Of a stretch of 64,000 nt of DNA, positions 8,339 to 20,000 are shown piece by piece. The DNA comes from Bacteroides sp. ET71 (GTDB lineage: Bacteria; Bacteroidota; Bacteroidia; Bacteroidales; Bacteroidaceae). The notes below the pieces were generated by a model. That model ran no database searches. It was not told the origin of the DNA and saw only the letters and a list, made by a program, of their open reading frames with translations. The position numbers and the translations under genes are program-made. How positions within the stretch are numbered: the stretch's first letter is position 1; every line of letters begins with the position of its first letter. The DNA lies in NCBI RefSeq assembly GCF_023336905.1, contig NZ_JAMBLS010000002.1:62001-126000 (forward strand), read 5' to 3'.

Positions 8339-10309
8339 TTATGAAGCTGGAGTAGTAGAAGCTTGCGCAGGCAACGCCCCCTGCTGCGCCAGCATCTGCT
8401 GTTGCCGCTCCAGCTCTTGCTTCTGCGTCTGGATGAGTTGGAGCAACTGGTCGCCGAAGGGGAACGCCCCCACCTGGAGCATCTGCTCAATGGTAATCTG
8501 CTTGGCGTTGAGCAGTTGCAACAACAGTTCGTTGTTCAACGCACGGTACACCGGCGTATCGTAGCTCTCCGTGATGGCCAGGTCGAAATCAATGCCTCCC
8601 ATCGTCTGCGGGTCATACCGCACCACCGCCGACCGTCCGGCCACCTTCACCGTCATAGGCTCGTCATAGAATTGCTGGATGTTCTTCAGCTTCTTCTTGG
8701 CATCCGCCGTCAGGAAACTGGAATACGTCTCCAGCAGGTCGATGATGGACGTGGAAGCGTTGTTGGCCTGCTGCTGGTAGAGCACGCCACTGGTACCGGA
8801 CGCTGCCTGTTTCCCCTGCAAAGCCCCGTGCACGCCGCTCACGTCGTCCATCAGTTGCATTTGTAGGGTAATCATGTCCTGCAATCCCTGCACCTTGCTG
8901 CTGTTCACCATCTGCTGTGGTGGCTTGGCACCTTCTTTCAACTTCAACTTGATTACCCCGTTGAAACGTGTCCACTCCTCAGCAATATCCTCGATGTTCA
9001 TATCTTCCGGGATGCTGCTTTCATCCACCACCAACACACCCTTGGCCGAGGCTTTCACGATAAAATCATTAAGAATGATATAATGATTGATATACCTTTG
9101 CTGATCGATAATGTCCGCCACGAACGGATGAATCTCGCCGTCTATGAAAGGATAAGCTTTCACCGTATAGGGATGCTCGCCGTGGGCGTATGGTGATTCG
9201 CCTTCCTCCAGCACATCCCCGAAAGGAGACAGAAAGCGATAATACCAATAGTTTTCGATGATGTACTCATATTCTATCAGCGGCACCCGGTCTTCCGGCA
9301 TGTAGAGACGAATGTTCCCGTTCTCGTCCAACAGATAGTTCCCCGCCGCGTCCTTCATGCGGTTCTCCTCCATGCGGGTGGCATTCTCCTGCCGGATGGT
9401 TTTCAGGTTGTCGTAAGAATCAATGTAGGCATCGCCCTCCAGCCAGTCGTGGCACCACAAAGCCTTCCGTTGTTCCTGCGTCCATACCTCTATGACGCGG
9501 CACAACGTCAGGTCGTAAGGTTGCAGGAAAGATACATAATCATTGGCATTTCGATGGAAGGTGTCGATATAATTTGCCAGCACGTCCCGGTTTCGTGCTT
9601 TCTTATAAATGTCATCCAAGCGTTGCAGGTCGGCATCACTCTTGGCAAAGGCCGAAGCCAACTGCCCGAAAGTGATGTCGTGCAGCTCGCCGATGATACT
9701 CACGTCGTCCATGCGGATGTCGTTCATCTGTCCGTCCATGAAGAAGAAGTTCGGGTTCACATTGTCCGTCCAGCAGTCCTGACGACCGCCGCGCATAGAA
9801 TACACCTCTTTCTGCAAGGCCAGCCCTCCGATGAGGAACTCCTCGAACATACGGGCATCCAATTCTTTTTTGTCGTTCAGCTTGTTGTTATACTCCAGGA
9901 TGGTGCTCATCGTCTCGCCAAGTTTCTGCTCCTCCCTGTCCCGTGCAATGCAGACGGGAGTTTTCTGCTGATTCCGATACACGCCTATCACTATCCTTGC
10001 CAAGCGCCGGATAAGGTTGTTCTTCAGCGGGATGTTCCCCTGCATCCGGATGTATTCCTCCTCAGTGATGGTACGTCCGCAATACTCCACCGGGTCGCCC
10101 CACTGGTCGCCGTACATATACCGTTTGTTCCGTTCACGTTCCTTGCGGTAATGGTCCATGCAGTCCCAGGCACGGGCGGCACGAAACAGAATGTCCATGT
10201 ATCGCTTGTTGCTCCGCTGCTTCTTGTCGTATGCCACGGTGTCCGCCTGCGGCAACGGCTGTTTGGGTATCAGTCTTCTTCTTGCCATTTCTTCTGCTTT
10301 TTGCTGCAA
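8339..10309 (-). CDS. Phage portal protein
   Basis: A 656-residue protein of the size of podovirus portals. The N-terminus holds RYMYGDQWGDPVEYCGRTITEEEYIRMQGNIPLKNNLIRRLARIVIGVYRNQQ, the pattern found at the start of P22-like and related portals (a positively charged helix and the N-terminal wing), then a beta-rich wing domain with FFMDGQMNDIRMDDVSIIGELHD. The C-terminal third has the stem and crown helices and ends with a Gln-rich coiled coil (LIQTQKQELERQQQMLAQQGALP) compatible with a barrel extension. It lies on the opposite strand to the terminase gene and converges with it. Portal identity rests on this layout and length, with moderate to good certainty. Confidence 0.8.
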   Translation of the reverse strand: MQQKAEEMARRRLIPKQPLPQADTVAYDKKQRSNKRYMDILFRAARAWDCMDHYRKERERNKRYMYGDQWGDPVEYCGRTITEEEYIRMQGNIPLKNNLIRRLARIVIGVYRNQQKTPVCIARDREEQKLGETMSTILEYNNKLNDKKELDARMFEEFLIGGLALQKEVYSMRGGRQDCWTDNVNPNFFFMDGQMNDIRMDDVSIIGELHDITFGQLASAFAKSDADLQRLDDIYKKARNRDVLANYIDTFHRNANDYVSFLQPYDLTLCRVIEVWTQEQRKALWCHDWLEGDAYIDSYDNLKTIRQENATRMEENRMKDAAGNYLLDENGNIRLYMPEDRVPLIEYEYIIENYWYYRFLSPFGDVLEEGESPYAHGEHPYTVKAYPFIDGEIHPFVADIIDQQRYINHYIILNDFIVKASAKGVLVVDESSIPEDMNIEDIAEEWTRFNGVIKLKLKEGAKPPQQMVNSSKVQGLQDMITLQMQLMDDVSGVHGALQGKQAASGTSGVLYQQQANNASTSIIDLLETYSSFLTADAKKKLKNIQQFYDEPMTVKVAGRSAVVRYDPQTMGGIDFDLAITESYDTPVYRALNNELLLQLLNAKQITIEQMLQVGAFPFGDQLLQLIQTQKQELERQQQMLAQQGALPAQASTTPAS

Positions 10310-10398
10310 AAGAAAGGGTTACACGGAAGAAGGCGGCTATATAAAGTGCTTGTACATAAATAACTCTCTTTTTCCTTGCAGTTGTAATACAAATAGCA

Positions 10399-10406
10399 TA
10401 CCTTTG
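10399..10406 (+). promoter_or_regulatory. -7 box of the toxin-antitoxin operon
   Basis: TACCTTTG is a perfect TAnnTTTG box; a CTTG at 10375-10378 lies 20 bases upstream as a weak -33 element. The start of transcription would fall about 10412-10415, which is downstream of the first in-frame ATG of the antitoxin (10408) and so decides for the second ATG at 10435. Confidence 0.6.
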
Positions 10407-10434
10407 TATGACAAATCAGAAAGACAATCGTTTT

Positions 10435-10689
10435 ATGGAAACAACAAAAGACCGCAAAATCACCTCGTTCCGCCTGAACACCTCCTTGGTGGAACGTCTC
10501 AAACAAGATGCCAAACGTCAGAACCGCAGCCTGAACAACTATGTGGAGACCCTGTTGATGGATGCCACCTATCATCGCAAACCGAACGCTGAAACGATGG
10601 CTGCCATTGAGGAGGCACGTCGTGGCGAATATGCAGGTACAGTGGATACAAGCAATCTTGAAGCATTCATTAAATCTATTGAAGGATGA
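10435..10689 (+). CDS. RelB/DinJ-type antitoxin (ribbon-helix-helix)
   Basis: An 84-residue protein from ATG 10435 (METTKDRKITSFRLNTSLVERLKQDAKRQ). The ITSFRLNTSLVERLKQDAKRQNRSLNNYVETLL segment is a ribbon-helix-helix DNA-binding domain: a short basic beta-strand followed by two helices. The C-terminal 40 residues are acidic and flexible, as expected for a toxin-neutralising tail, ending NLEAFIKSIEG. Its stop overlaps the toxin ATG (ATGA), giving coupled translation. Expected to repress its own promoter together with the toxin. It sits on the plus strand between two minus-strand virion genes, so it is an independent accessory insertion in the prophage. Confidence 0.8.
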   Translation: METTKDRKITSFRLNTSLVERLKQDAKRQNRSLNNYVETLLMDATYHRKPNAETMAAIEEARRGEYAGTVDTSNLEAFIKSIEG

Positions 10690-10955
10690 AAACCGTACGA
10701 TTCAGTTCCCAGTTCAAAAAAGACTTCAAAAGGTTTCGTAACCAACCTCGCAAAGTAGAAAGGTTGCTTCAAGTAGTCCGTATGCTTGAGAACGAGGAAC
10801 CAATTCCGCAAGAAATGAAACCCCACATGCTCACCGGGAATTATTCCGGCTGCATGGAGTGCCACATCGAAAGCGACTACCTCCTCATCTGGATGGACGA
10901 GGCGGAACAGGTCATAAAGCTGCTCCGCCTCGGCAGTCATTCGGAATTGTTCTGA
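10686..10955 (+). CDS. YafQ-family mRNA interferase toxin
   Basis: An 89-residue RelE-superfamily toxin that would cut mRNA on the ribosome. The YafQ active-site set is present in the right order and spacing: H47 (KPHMLTG), H60 and D64 (CHIESDYLLIW) and H85 (LGSHSELF); these correspond to H50, H63, D67 and H87 of the E. coli enzyme. The acidic residue before H60 is Glu rather than Asp. The N-terminal QFKKDFKRF helix and basic surface match the family. Encoded directly after the antitoxin with an ATGA overlap. The catalytic residues are intact, so the toxin is probably active when unneutralised. Confidence 0.88.
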   Translation: MKTVRFSSQFKKDFKRFRNQPRKVERLLQVVRMLENEEPIPQEMKPHMLTGNYSGCMECHIESDYLLIWMDEAEQVIKLLRLGSHSELF

Positions 10956-11002
10956 ATGCCGTTCTTACTTTAAGCTATCTATCTGCTCCAGCAGCGAGCG
11001 TT

Positions 11003-14000
11003 TCATCTATTCAATTCTTCAATTCCTTCTTTTTTAAGACCTATCACCATATCTTGCATCATTTCATCATTAGGAGTTTCATTCAACCATTCTTCATACG
11101 ATTTCACCCCTTTTTCTATGGCCTTTAGTTTGACATACTTTTGGCACCTTTCGCTGTTGAACAACTGATTAAGTTCATCCTGATATTTGGCCACCTCCAA
11201 CATATTCCCGTCTTTTCCGGCTTCCCTAATGGCATTTTCCAGGCTTTTGCGGTCGTACTCAAACTCATTGATAAAGTCTTTTACCTTGTAGAAGGAAGAG
11301 TTCACACTACGCAATTGCATATCCTTATTGCCACTGATTACAAAACGGCTGACAAGCGGGACTTGGCTCATGGCTACGGAAGTTTCTTCTCCTTTCAATG
11401 TATTCAACATCAAGTCGGCAATAGACAACATCGTATTGCCCCAACCACCCGTATAACCACTTATCATGTTTTGCAGGACTGCCGGGTTCCAATCCGCCCC
11501 GCCGGAAGTCTTTATATCGCTTCCTCCCGTCACAAGGTTGCTGACTCTTGACAACTCGATAAGAGTAGGACTCGTACTCCTATACACCATTTTATACTCC
11601 GGAATAAATCCCTGGCGGGCATTGAACGGCGTCTTATAAATGGGATTCCCCATAAAGTTGATATTCATCATATTCTGGAGATAGGGCTGCGCAACCGATG
11701 GTACAAAATTCAATCCGAAGTGCTTGTTTCCGTATGACCAGTTGATGGAAATCGGGGATGCCACATCTACCAAAGACTTTGCAAAATCCGAATAAGTCAA
11801 TTCACGTTTGCCCGCCAAAGAACCGCCAATAGCATCTCCCATAGAAAGCCAAGGGGACATATCGGGTGCCATGGGTATTTTCAACCAATACCCGTGAGGA
11901 AGTCTAAGACATAGATTTTTAGTGCGTTCCCAATCCGTCAACGCATCGTAATAATCCTCATCGTCATCACCACTGCTCCATCCAACAAGGTCATAGAGAG
12001 CAGGCATCACCACATTGTTCAAGAAAGGAAGGACAACAGCCCCAAGCACGAGGTTGTTTGCCACCAAAGTTATAGTTGTTTTTACGGGATGCTCTTTGAA
12101 ATTAAGGTAAGTTCGCCGTTTCCCCTGCATGTTCGCGTTCCAAAAGATAATATGGCTTCTTCCAAGCTGAGACAGACAAGCTACAAAGTCAATAGGCCTG
12201 AATCCTGCGATAAGCCCCTTTCCTTCTGTACTACGGTTTACCTTGGCCGTTTTCATGCCTGCCCCTTTTCGGTTAAAATTCACGGTTATTTCTTTAGCAT
12301 CCCGTATGCTTCGACTAATAGGTCTACCCATCTCTCGACTTGTCTTATAAGCAGCGAAACGATTAACCAGTTCAGCCGACTGCCCGGCAAACTCTATGCC
12401 GTCAAACATAAGTTTCAAAGCCCCTTGTGGGGTAATATAAGAGGGAATTTTCCCGGATAGCTTTTTCATTTGTTTGGCTATTTCACGCGCATATTCATCT
12501 TGGTCATTGATGAACGTATATCCGGTAGCTCCTCCGTTTTCCATAAACTCCTTGAAGAATCTTTCTGTCTTATTATTCATGTCAAGCTGGTTGTGACGGT
12601 ATTTATACAACCTTCTCATCATCTGTGGATAATCGCCAAACCCCAAACGCTGATTCTTGGTGAACTCTTTCCAATAGCGGAAATTCTCACGGATGAAAGC
12701 CTGATTGTTGGCATAAATGGTGTCTCTTGATAAATTGGCGACAGCAAACGAAGCGTTCTGTGCCGTAAAAGCCCCCGCCATGAAACGTTGTATCTTTTTG
12801 CCGATGACACTGACCGGATCATTGTTGACATCCGGATTCAGCAAACCGTTCATGGCTTGTGCCAACCTCGGGTTTCCGGTTACCGTTATGACATACTTGT
12901 CACCGGCAATGAACAAAGGTATATCGTGCTGGTCGCGTTCTTTATACAAAGTACGGTAGGGTATTTTGACTCTTTTTCCAATAGGTTTCACATCACCTTT
13001 TTTCTGATACACTTTCATAGCTTCCTCAAAATGGTTCATAACACGGGTGATTTCTTCTGAGGTAGCTTTCTCCGGGAATTGAGGTACTGCCTCTACCCAT
13101 TCAGGAGTTTCTTCCCCATTGGATATTTCCGGAGATACAAGCAGGGCTGACAATTCTTTATTATTCTTCAGTTCATCATACTTCACCATCCACGCACGTC
13201 CCGGAATGGCTAAACCTCCGGTATCATGGTTTACCACCAATGAATACAAAGCCAACTTAGCCATGTTTTTATTACCCACTGACATGGAAGAATAAGCAAT
13301 GTTTAGTATACTGCCAAAAGGATTCCCGGCTTCACTTGTACGTCCGCCTGCTTTCTTTACAGGATTCCCGCCTGCATAAAATTCATTCCCTATGTAGTTA
13401 TACACATCACCGGCTATCTCGTCGGCAAAGCCACGGAGCGGTACATAATTTTCAAACCTTTCTTTCTGGCGTTCTACATATTCCTTGCTGACAAGCCCTG
13501 ATTCATATTGCTTCTTCAAAGCATAATCCGTAGCCAGCTCAATGGATTTCCAAAACTCGTCAATATCTTCTTGGGGATGCGATTTCTCATATTCTTCCAC
13601 ATATTTCAGGGCTGCTGTATTCCAGCCATCCTTATATTTTTCCTTGTCCTTGAATAGAGAAGACAAACCGCTGTAATCTTTAGACAAGTCTGCACCTAAT
13701 TTCCCGGCTTCTTCATCCAGCATCTGTTGTTTCTTAATCCAAGAAAGATCCTGTTGGCCATTGATGCGTTTCTTGGCCTCAAACCAATCTGCCATTACTT
13801 TTTCACGATATTGTTCAGCTAATTGTTCCCTTGCAGACGTCCTGAATTTCTCAGACGCATTATCCTCTGCACGTTCTTTGGCTTTCCGAGCCAACCCTTT
13901 CGCCTTCTCATCAGCCTCTTTTTCCTCATAACCTTCATCAACCAACCGTTGTAGATTCTTGTCATACGAGGCGGCATAAGCTTGGTCTCCGGCCTTCTTC

Positions 14001-17000
14001 TTTGCTTCCTTCAAGTCTGATTTATATTTCTCCCGGTCAAAATCCAATCCGGCATCTTCAAAGAATTTCAAACTCTCGTTATTAAAGCCTTTAACATACG
14101 CTTCCACCGCCATCTGCCTGTTTCGTTCAATGCCATGCTTTGCTTCCACATACACTGCCAAGTCACGCAGAGGACCTTTATCCCAATTCCAGCGTTTCAG
14201 CACAGGCTTTTCGCCTACCAACTTAAGTATGGCCTTGTTCATGGGAGTGAGGATAAATGAATCAAACATCTCCATTTCGTTCTTTGTCTTCGATGACAAA
14301 GCAATCATCTGGTCATATACATTCTCGAAAGACTTTATTTCTTTGCCTGAATGTTTCTCAACCAATTTCTGAAACTCCTCAACTGCGGCAAGGTGATCAA
14401 AACTTGCCTCACTGAATTGGAACCCGAAGCTGTTTATCATCTTATCCCATGCCTGAACTGTCGGCGTTGATATGGGGGAAGAACTTTCAGCATCCATGTT
14501 ATCAGTGACGTTCTGCCCTTGATCTTCTTCCGTATTTTCGCGGAAAAGTAGATTATCTTCGTCGTTTGTTTGCAGGATTGAGAGCAAAATCTTATCTTTG
14601 TAATTAGAAAACATTTCGGTAGTAGGCTTCGTGCCGGGCGTTGTGCCAAAACCGTTATCATAAGCTGCTTGGCTATTAATTAAGTCAAGCAGCTTTCCTT
14701 TTTCTATATGCGTTAACTTGTGGTCATAGTAACGATTGCCATTCTTATCTACCGCTACAGTAGAACGTACAGTATAATCCACATTACCAATCTTCAGCCC
14801 ACAAACATAATATTGGTATTCCTTGACATCTGGATTTTTGTCTGTATCCATATTTTCACGGGAATCAATATAGATACTATTTTCTATAATCTGTGGTATG
14901 GCTGCTATGCTTTGAAGATGTTCCACATCCTTATAGTCGTGTTGCAACACTTCGTTTATTCCACCATTTCTGCGACCACGTTGTAGCTGTATGGTAATTC
15001 CAGTGTCTTTATTCGTATAACTACCTTGCAAATTCTTCCCATACTCCAGTGCATTCTTCTTATACTGTTTCAGGTCATCGCTCGGCTCTATTTCATTACC
15101 CGTAATCTCCACCGGCTTGCTTTCCCTCAGTTTGCGGATGCGCTCAGCCTTGACATTTCCTTTACTTTCGGCCACCTGTCCGATGCTTGCATCATTCTCG
15201 GCATAATTGCCCACCTTCAGTTCATTCTGCTTCACCACGTCGGCGGCTTCGCCCAGGATGCTGCGGTAACGCCCCGGTTCTGCCAGGTTCTCATAACTAC
15301 GCCACAAGATATAGCGCAGCTCGTTGTCCGACAGCGTGACCCCATTGAAGTCGTTGAATCCAATCTTATGAAGCATTTGTAGGAAGAGTTCCTTGATTTT
15401 CTGCCACCAGCTTGCGTTGAGATCCTCGAAGTTCGTATTCTCCGCCAACGAAGCAAGATATTCTTCCGTGGCAAGCCTGGGGTTCCAACCATTCTTCTTC
15501 GCCAGTTCCACAATCTTTCTGCGTACCTCCACGTCGGCATTATTAAACACATTATCCAAAAAGGTGTCGAAGTGCTCGCCGAACAACCGACGCAGTCCGT
15601 AGTGTGCCACGGCTTCATGAAGTAACGTCTGTTCGGCATCAAAAGTATTCACATTGTTTGGAACGACGACAGTTATTTTCCCAGTACGGGGATTGTAGAA
15701 GCCTTTCGGATGATGTGTTTTGCCTTGCCTATCTGTAATGGTCATTGGCTCGGTCACTATCTCCACATTATCCAGATGCAGCTTCTCGGCCAACTCCTGC
15801 ACCCGTTTGGCCATGTTGCGGCGTTCGCGTTCGGAAAAGGCTTGGCGTTGGTGGGCTGTACGGGTGGATTTACCCAGCATTTTGGCAATTGGATCGTTGG
15901 CTGTGCTTAAAGCATCGTCAGACAAATTCACACTACCATTGCGAGTTATTTCACTGTCAATGATTGGATTCTCGAAATTTTCCACTATCTTTGTGGCATC
16001 AGAAAGTTCGGAGTTTGCTGCTGTTGCCGCGATTAGTGCGGATTGATGGGACAGAAACTCTTGCACTTTCTCCTCTCGATTATCTGAGGTTACCGCTTTG
16101 AGGGCGGAGTGATGCAGATAGTCGAGAGTTTTTTGTTTATCAATGTAGGTTGCATAGCCTTTGTTTATCCAAGTTATTATATTGTTATCACCTTTACCAA
16201 ATACAGATGTTACGATATTAAAATCTACATCTGCATCCTTCCCCAAATCAATTGTGACCAAGAAATTTCCATTGGCGGTTTCTAATTCTGTCAATATTGA
16301 GCGATTGCCATCCTTTTGGTAATTGTTGAACACAGCTATCGGTTCGGCCACAGCTTCCGGTAGGTTACGAAGTTCATCCAACTTGAATCCATGCTTCTTC
16401 ATTTTCTTGATGACCTTGTTACCGTACAGCTTCATCGGTTTATCTTCCACTCCGGCAGCAAGAAGTACAGGCGAAGGATTGCCCAAGTCAAGTGTCACCT
16501 TGTCCGCGTTATCCTCTGTCAGATTGGATAATTCCTCATTGAACTGCTCGTTTACCAAACTAATATCTTCCGCAGAAGGCGCATAAGAAGCAGATTCACC
16601 CAACGCGCTGTTGATGAACAACTGGTCTCTTCGGGCTACATCCTCTGTTTCCGATGCCAACATATTGCGACGTTGTTCGAGTGACAGTCCTAAACGACGT
16701 GCGACATTGCGGGCTTCTGTTTCGCCGGCGTTGTGTATGTAAATGAATTCCGCTGATTGTTTGGTCGGATATCCTGAATTAAACAGAGTTCCATTGCTAT
16801 GCGCTTTTTCATAGGCTCTTTCATAAGCTAACTTAAGATTCTTCGCCGTGTAACTGACCGCAAGATTTTCTATGGGGCCATATTCTTCATACATGCCATT
16901 TCGACCTTGCAATCGTCCCATTGCAGCTCTGACAGCCCAACGCATATATTTATATTCTCCTTTCCTTATCAGCTTCTCAGCTCTCTTGCGTATAAAGGCA

Positions 17001-20000
17001 GCAGTATTCAAGGTGGCCACATCTGCAGTTGATAAATCAGATTGCAAAGCTACATACCTATCTATGACACCTTCCGGACTATCTCCTTTTTCAAAACCTT
17101 CTTCCGCTTGGATCGCATGTTGTATTTCATGAGCAATCGTTTGCTCATAATGCCAAGGACTATTATGTGCCGTATTGATAACAATCTCATTTTTCCGTTT
17201 GTCAAACCAACCACCACCGTATTCATCCGGCTGATGCTCCAATCGAAATTTCAATCCTTTCAGTTTGGGATAAGCCTTGAACAATTCATCATCTTTGATG
17301 ATGTCACTCAGATTGTAAATCTTGCCCTCCTCAAAATCTTCTGGCGGAGTATATTCAAAGTCCGGTGTCTCATACCGCCATTTGCGGTCTGCTCCACGCT
17401 CCCAACCTGTAGCCAATTTGATAGCCCACTCATTCTTCCCTTCTTCTTCCATTTGTCGAGCAACAGAAAGATTGTCCAAACGAGTTGTTGCTTCTTCTGC
17501 TTTATCAAGCCGTGCCGCCCCTTGTTCGCCAATGAAACGGAAACGCAGGTTCATCTCATCCGTGGCTTCTTCCACGATTTGCCTGCGCTGCGCTTCATTG
17601 CCTTTCTCGTAGGTTCTCACGGGGATGCCACGCTGTTCCAACTTTTGCACAAGCTCCTTGTCCATATCAGAAGGCACTACGGCAAGGCGCACTTCATCGA
17701 ATCCCACTGCACGATAGGGCTTGGCTTCAAAATAGCGTGCGCTCATCCGCTGGATGTCCTTTACAATGTCCGCTATCTCATTGGCAGTCTCCATCGTTAC
17801 CTTCGGATAAAACCCTTTCAGGTATTTGTGTATGCCTTTAGCCGTATGGGAACGGGCAACAGCATCCTGTATGTTTCCTGCCATGTCCATCGCATCGGAA
17901 AAACCATCGCCGACACCCGGTATCTTTATATTCGAAAGTCGGTCGGTAATATTATCCCGCTGGGCTTTGTACTCCTCATCGTTCAGGGTACGGATACGCT
18001 CTCTCGCCTCCTTACGGATTTCGTCAATGGATTTGTACTCTTCTTGTGCGGCGCCAAAGATGCTTCCGTTAAACAATCCCTGACCGCCACGTGCAGCTTG
18101 CCTCTGCATAGCATTGACAACAGAATCAAGAGTTATGTCATCATACAATTGCTCCCACTTACGACTACTGCCCGATGGAGTGAACATGTCTTTATCATTC
18201 CGGATTCCCTTCTTCTCCACCACGCCAGAGAACAAGTTTTCCAGCCATGCTTCGAATTTCTCCGGGTCTATCCTTTCGTCAATTTTCTTCTTCGTTGCCT
18301 CAATGTCCGTCTCTGTCTTCCTGTTCCCATGCTCGGCATAGTCGACGGCATGATGTATCGTATTGCTGATACGAGCCTTGGCTCGAAATGGCTTCATGCC
18401 ATCCAAATCAATGTTATAATGCTCTTCTATGAGTCGCTTCACTTCATTCTCCAGCGCATCACTTCTTTCATTCTTAATCCGCTCAATGCCGATTTCTTTC
18501 AGCATCTTTTCATAAAGAGCTATTTGGTCAGGCAAGTACTTGTCAACCTCGTGCTGCTCATACTTTTCCACCGCACTGCCGGTTTCTGAAAGATACAGTT
18601 GTTTCGCGCCATAGTCATCCTTGAAGTGGTTCACAAGGCCTTCCGAACCAACGCTGCTTATGTAACTTTCGTAATTGTCAGGATGAAAAATCACCGGATT
18701 AAACAACGGCAGACTTCCCGTCTTGTTTGCCCGGCGATAGATGTCGCTCGTCTTGGCATCGTTCAGCTTATAGCCCACAGTTGGGAACGTGGGTGTCCAT
18801 GCGTCTTCCCCATAGACTTTGTTCCGTCTGTCAGTAGGGTTGATGCTTTCCTTGTCAAAGACGAGGGATATTTCCCCAAATTCCGTATGCCCCACGTCAG
18901 CCTTGGTGATGGCAATGCTCGGCATCGGGAAACCACCAAGGTCAAATGCCTGCTTCAGCTTATCAGCAGAAAGATTATGCACAGCCACAAGTTCTTTCCT
19001 CTCCTCCACATCAACTTCGCGGAAACGTAGTTCATCGCCATTTTCAGACTGACGTCTGGCAAGTTCCTGCTGTGCCTCATAATCCAGCCCGTTGTTAGAA
19101 AATGCTGTCGTAAAATGTTTCAAAGTAGATTCAGAAGTATTGGGATTATGTACGATGGCGCGAAGCACATTGAATGACGTATCTGCCGACATGATATCCA
19201 ATACACGCGGGTCAGTCGTGCTTCCGGCAAACTCTGTACGCGCCCGCTCCGACTGCATGGCTTTGGCGGGCAGGCCTACTTTCTTCAGCACATCCTTGCA
19301 GGTTTCTGCAATGAAGTGTTGTGTCTTATCGCTCGGGCTTCCTTTTTCCATAGCCCTTTCCAAATCTTTACTTCGCAGATAAGTAGAATACACGCTCCTC
19401 ATGTCAGTTGCACCGTTCACAAATTCGCGCATCTCTTGTTCCACGGAAGCTATTAAGGCTGTATCCCCGCTCTCATATGCTTTCATCAACCTTCCTGGCA
19501 AAGCATTAGGTTGATGCGTTTTTATTGCTTCACTCTGTACTCCTTCTACCTTCACACTCTTATACTCCGAGAACGGTTTGGTCTTTCGATGACTGCTTTC
19601 CACCCATTTTTTAAACTCATCCTTGCTGACTTCACTGATGGTTCCGAGACCTTTCCAACCCGGCGAATAATTAGCCAGATAAGCACGCTTGGCGGCCAAG
19701 GCGGACTTGAATCCGTACATCACCTTATGTTCATCAAATGAGCCATCGGCATTTACCTGGTCAATAACATACACCTTACCCGTAGTCGGGTCGTCGGACA
19801 GGAACACGTCGATATGGTCACCGTCCACGCCTTCCGTGCCACGGATATAGCCGTAGTCGTTGTTCATCGTCACGCTCCAAGACTGGCCATTGGCATCCAC
19901 GCCGCTGCGGGTGCTGCCTTTCGGGTTCTCGATGGTGATGTCATAGCCGTCCAGCGTGATATGGCCTTTTCTGTAGTTTCCAGCTTCTTTCTGAGCATCG

